A stretch of 35,317 nucleotides of DNA from an uncultured Pseudanabaenaceae cyanobacterium (GTDB taxonomy: Bacteria; Cyanobacteriota; Cyanobacteriia; PCC-9006; JAAUQQ01). This document shows, piece by piece, positions 34,348 to 35,317 of the stretch (positions within the stretch are counted from its first letter, which is position 1; each line of letters opens with the position of its first letter). A program made the position numbers and the translations under genes. Where the stretch lies: contig CALIGI010000087.1 of NCBI GenBank assembly GCA_938021205.1, positions 1 through 35,317 on the forward strand, given 5' to 3'. The notes under the pieces were generated by a model. That model did no database searches, was not told the DNA's origin, and saw nothing but the letters and a program-made list of their open reading frames with translations.

Positions 34348-35085
34348 GTGAAAGTTCGTTGCAGTATCTCGATACCTAGGATGCTGATGCCTTTACTTAT
34401 ATTTCTATGGCTGCAATGCCAGCTACCTGGCTCTGCTGCATTAATCTCCGCTGAGCCCATAGCAGCACAAATTCCTCCGCCTATGCAGCTCACCACGACA
34501 GCGGCCTACTTATCCTTTTCCTTTGAGTTCGTACAGTCGCTCTTATCTTGCCTTCCCTCCATGGAACAGCCCGTGAATCAGCCTGACGCGAGCGCGGAAT
34601 TCTCCCGATATCCTGATCAAATCACCGCTAGCTCCCAGCCCGATGCAGCTACCTATGAGCAAAGGTCTGGATACTACGCTATTCGGTTGACTGACCCAGA
34701 AGCAGAACCGGTCGGCGCAGTGACTGTGATTAGAGATGAAAAAGGAGCAATCGCTCTATTCAAGGGAGCACCGACCGTTTCTCGACAGCGTAATGGAGGA
34801 GAGAGTCCGTTGCCGGTCTATGGCGATGGCAGCATTGCAGTTGTCCCCACTGGAGAAGTTTTTATTCGATTTCAAGATGGGGTGGATGCACGAGATCGAG
34901 CCGCAGACATAGAAGCCGCAGGCTATGCCATAACCAAAGTCTTAGACTTTGCACCCCAAGGAGCCTGGATTCATGCAATTTCAGGCGAGATAGCAGATAG
35001 CCTCCAACGCCTAGCGCAACTAGAGGGACTCGTCGGCCTCGAGAATATAGAGCCGCAACTACTCATGGAGCGCCAACTGCGCTAA
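34348..35085 (+). CDS. Secreted protein with subtilase-prodomain-like C-terminus
   Basis: A 245-residue protein starting at GTG 34348 (basic KVR...PR followed by LMPLLIFLWLQCQLPGSA), a signal-peptide-like start; ATG 34381 would lack the basic residues. Residues 45-165 are not recognised (YYAIRLTDPEAEPVGAVTVI...). Residues 170-245 (EVFIRFQDGVDARDRAADIE, then LAQLEGLVGLENIEPQLL) line up almost without gaps with residues 114-190 of the divergent PrcA-like protease (LFIKFQSRTAEATCRELI, then LLSEGIVELCHPELIRHF). This is the pattern of a stand-alone subtilase propeptide, which can act as an inhibitor or folding helper. The similarity is by eye. No Shine-Dalgarno is visible. Confidence 0.7.
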   Translation: MKVRCSISIPRMLMPLLIFLWLQCQLPGSAALISAEPIAAQIPPPMQLTTTAAYLSFSFEFVQSLLSCLPSMEQPVNQPDASAEFSRYPDQITASSQPDAATYEQRSGYYAIRLTDPEAEPVGAVTVIRDEKGAIALFKGAPTVSRQRNGGESPLPVYGDGSIAVVPTGEVFIRFQDGVDARDRAADIEAAGYAITKVLDFAPQGAWIHAISGEIADSLQRLAQLEGLVGLENIEPQLLMERQLR

Positions 35086-35096
35086 TTCCGAAAACC

Positions 35097-35126
35097 TAAA
35101 ACAACGCATTCATAGGCGTTGTTAGC
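35097..35126 (+). terminator. Hairpin after the prodomain-like gene
   Basis: ACAACGC (35101-35107) and GCGTTGT (35116-35122) pair around an eight-base loop, and CTAA/TTAG may extend the stem with a bulge. Eleven bases separate the stop from the extended stem. There is no T-run, so it may be a processing signal or a weak terminator. Confidence 0.4.
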
Positions 35127-35196
35127 TTCCCAAAAAAACTTTCCAAAAAAGCTTGCATCAATTTGCCATTCCCTGCTACTTTAGTAAAGCGCCAAA

Positions 35197-35308
35197 CGGG
35201 ACTTCGGTTCCGGGCAGACGCCAGAACCTAGACAGAGCAATAGATTGAAAGCTTAAAGCCAAAGTTCTCGTCAAAGAACTAAGCTGCTCAGTTATCAGGA
35301 TTTCCTGA
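35197..35308 (+). other. Run of hairpins at the window end, possible structured leader
   Basis: Three hairpins follow each other: CGGGAC-TTCG-GTTCCG (35197-35212, a C(UUCG)G tetraloop with one G-U pair), AGTTCT/AGAACT (35263-35280) and TCAGGA/TCCTGA (35295-35308). No coding frame is evident. A weak promoter candidate lies upstream (TTGCAT at 35153, 18 bases, TACTTT at 35177). The intervening GAACCTAGACA phrase faintly recalls rRNA-operon leader sequence, so an rRNA operon or a structured 5' leader may begin past the window edge. This is a guess. Confidence 0.35.
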
Positions 35309-35317
35309 CAATAAGAG

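Noticed and set aside
34173..34379. Possible 68-residue gene before the prodomain-like protein
   Set aside because: It overlaps the signal-peptide region out of frame, has no ribosome-binding site and no recognisable domain.

Overview
The window comes from a cyanobacterium. The RNA polymerase beta-prime subunit is split into separate rpoC1 and rpoC2 genes, rpoC2 carries the large cyanobacterial internal insertion, and the palindrome GCGATCGC (HIP1) recurs about 26 times by eye. Several families are ones mostly met in cyanobacteria (HhoA/HtrA-type protease, apocarotenoid oxygenase, InrS-type metal sensor, Alr4036-type FMN protein, PrcA-like subtilase). I cannot name the species. No tRNA, rRNA, CRISPR array or intact insertion sequence was seen.

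Layout. 1-9623: rpoB-rpoC1-rpoC2, with hairpins between the cistrons and a strong hairpin after rpoC2. 9661-12745: an overlapping three-gene membrane operon (DUF2079 polytopic protein, GtrB/DPM1-type glycosyltransferase, DedA/TVP38 protein) that reads like a polyprenyl-phosphate-sugar module. It ends at a bidirectional terminator shared with a convergent HtrA-type protease gene (12842-14116). 14695-16766: an InrS-like nickel/copper sensor with a His-rich tail, then a carotenoid oxygenase. 16978-18036: a STAS domain fused to an initiating sugar-phosphate transferase. 18201-20207: a long acidic protein ending in pentapeptide repeats. 20364-22829: a tight operon of a redoxin, a DegT-family PLP aminotransferase and an FMN-binding PNPOx-like protein.

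22893-29724 is an accessory block bounded by two strong terminators. It holds a 1050-residue single-pass repeat-rich protein, a 575-residue protein with XRE-type helix-turn-helix units fused to a degenerate ISAs1-family transposase (two of three catalytic residues lost), and three small divergent genes for unknown, partly membrane proteins. The region between the fusion gene and the small genes is rich in inverted repeats and is a plausible operator. I consider this fusion the most novel item in the window.

29805-35085: an EamA-type transporter, a small secreted protein, a PrcA-like subtilisin with a P-domain, and, divergent from the protease, a secreted protein whose C-terminal 75 residues resemble the protease's own prodomain. 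This suggests a protease with a dedicated stand-alone inhibitor or chaperone. The last 200 bases hold three hairpins, one capped by a UUCG tetraloop, consistent with a structured leader of a gene just outside the window.
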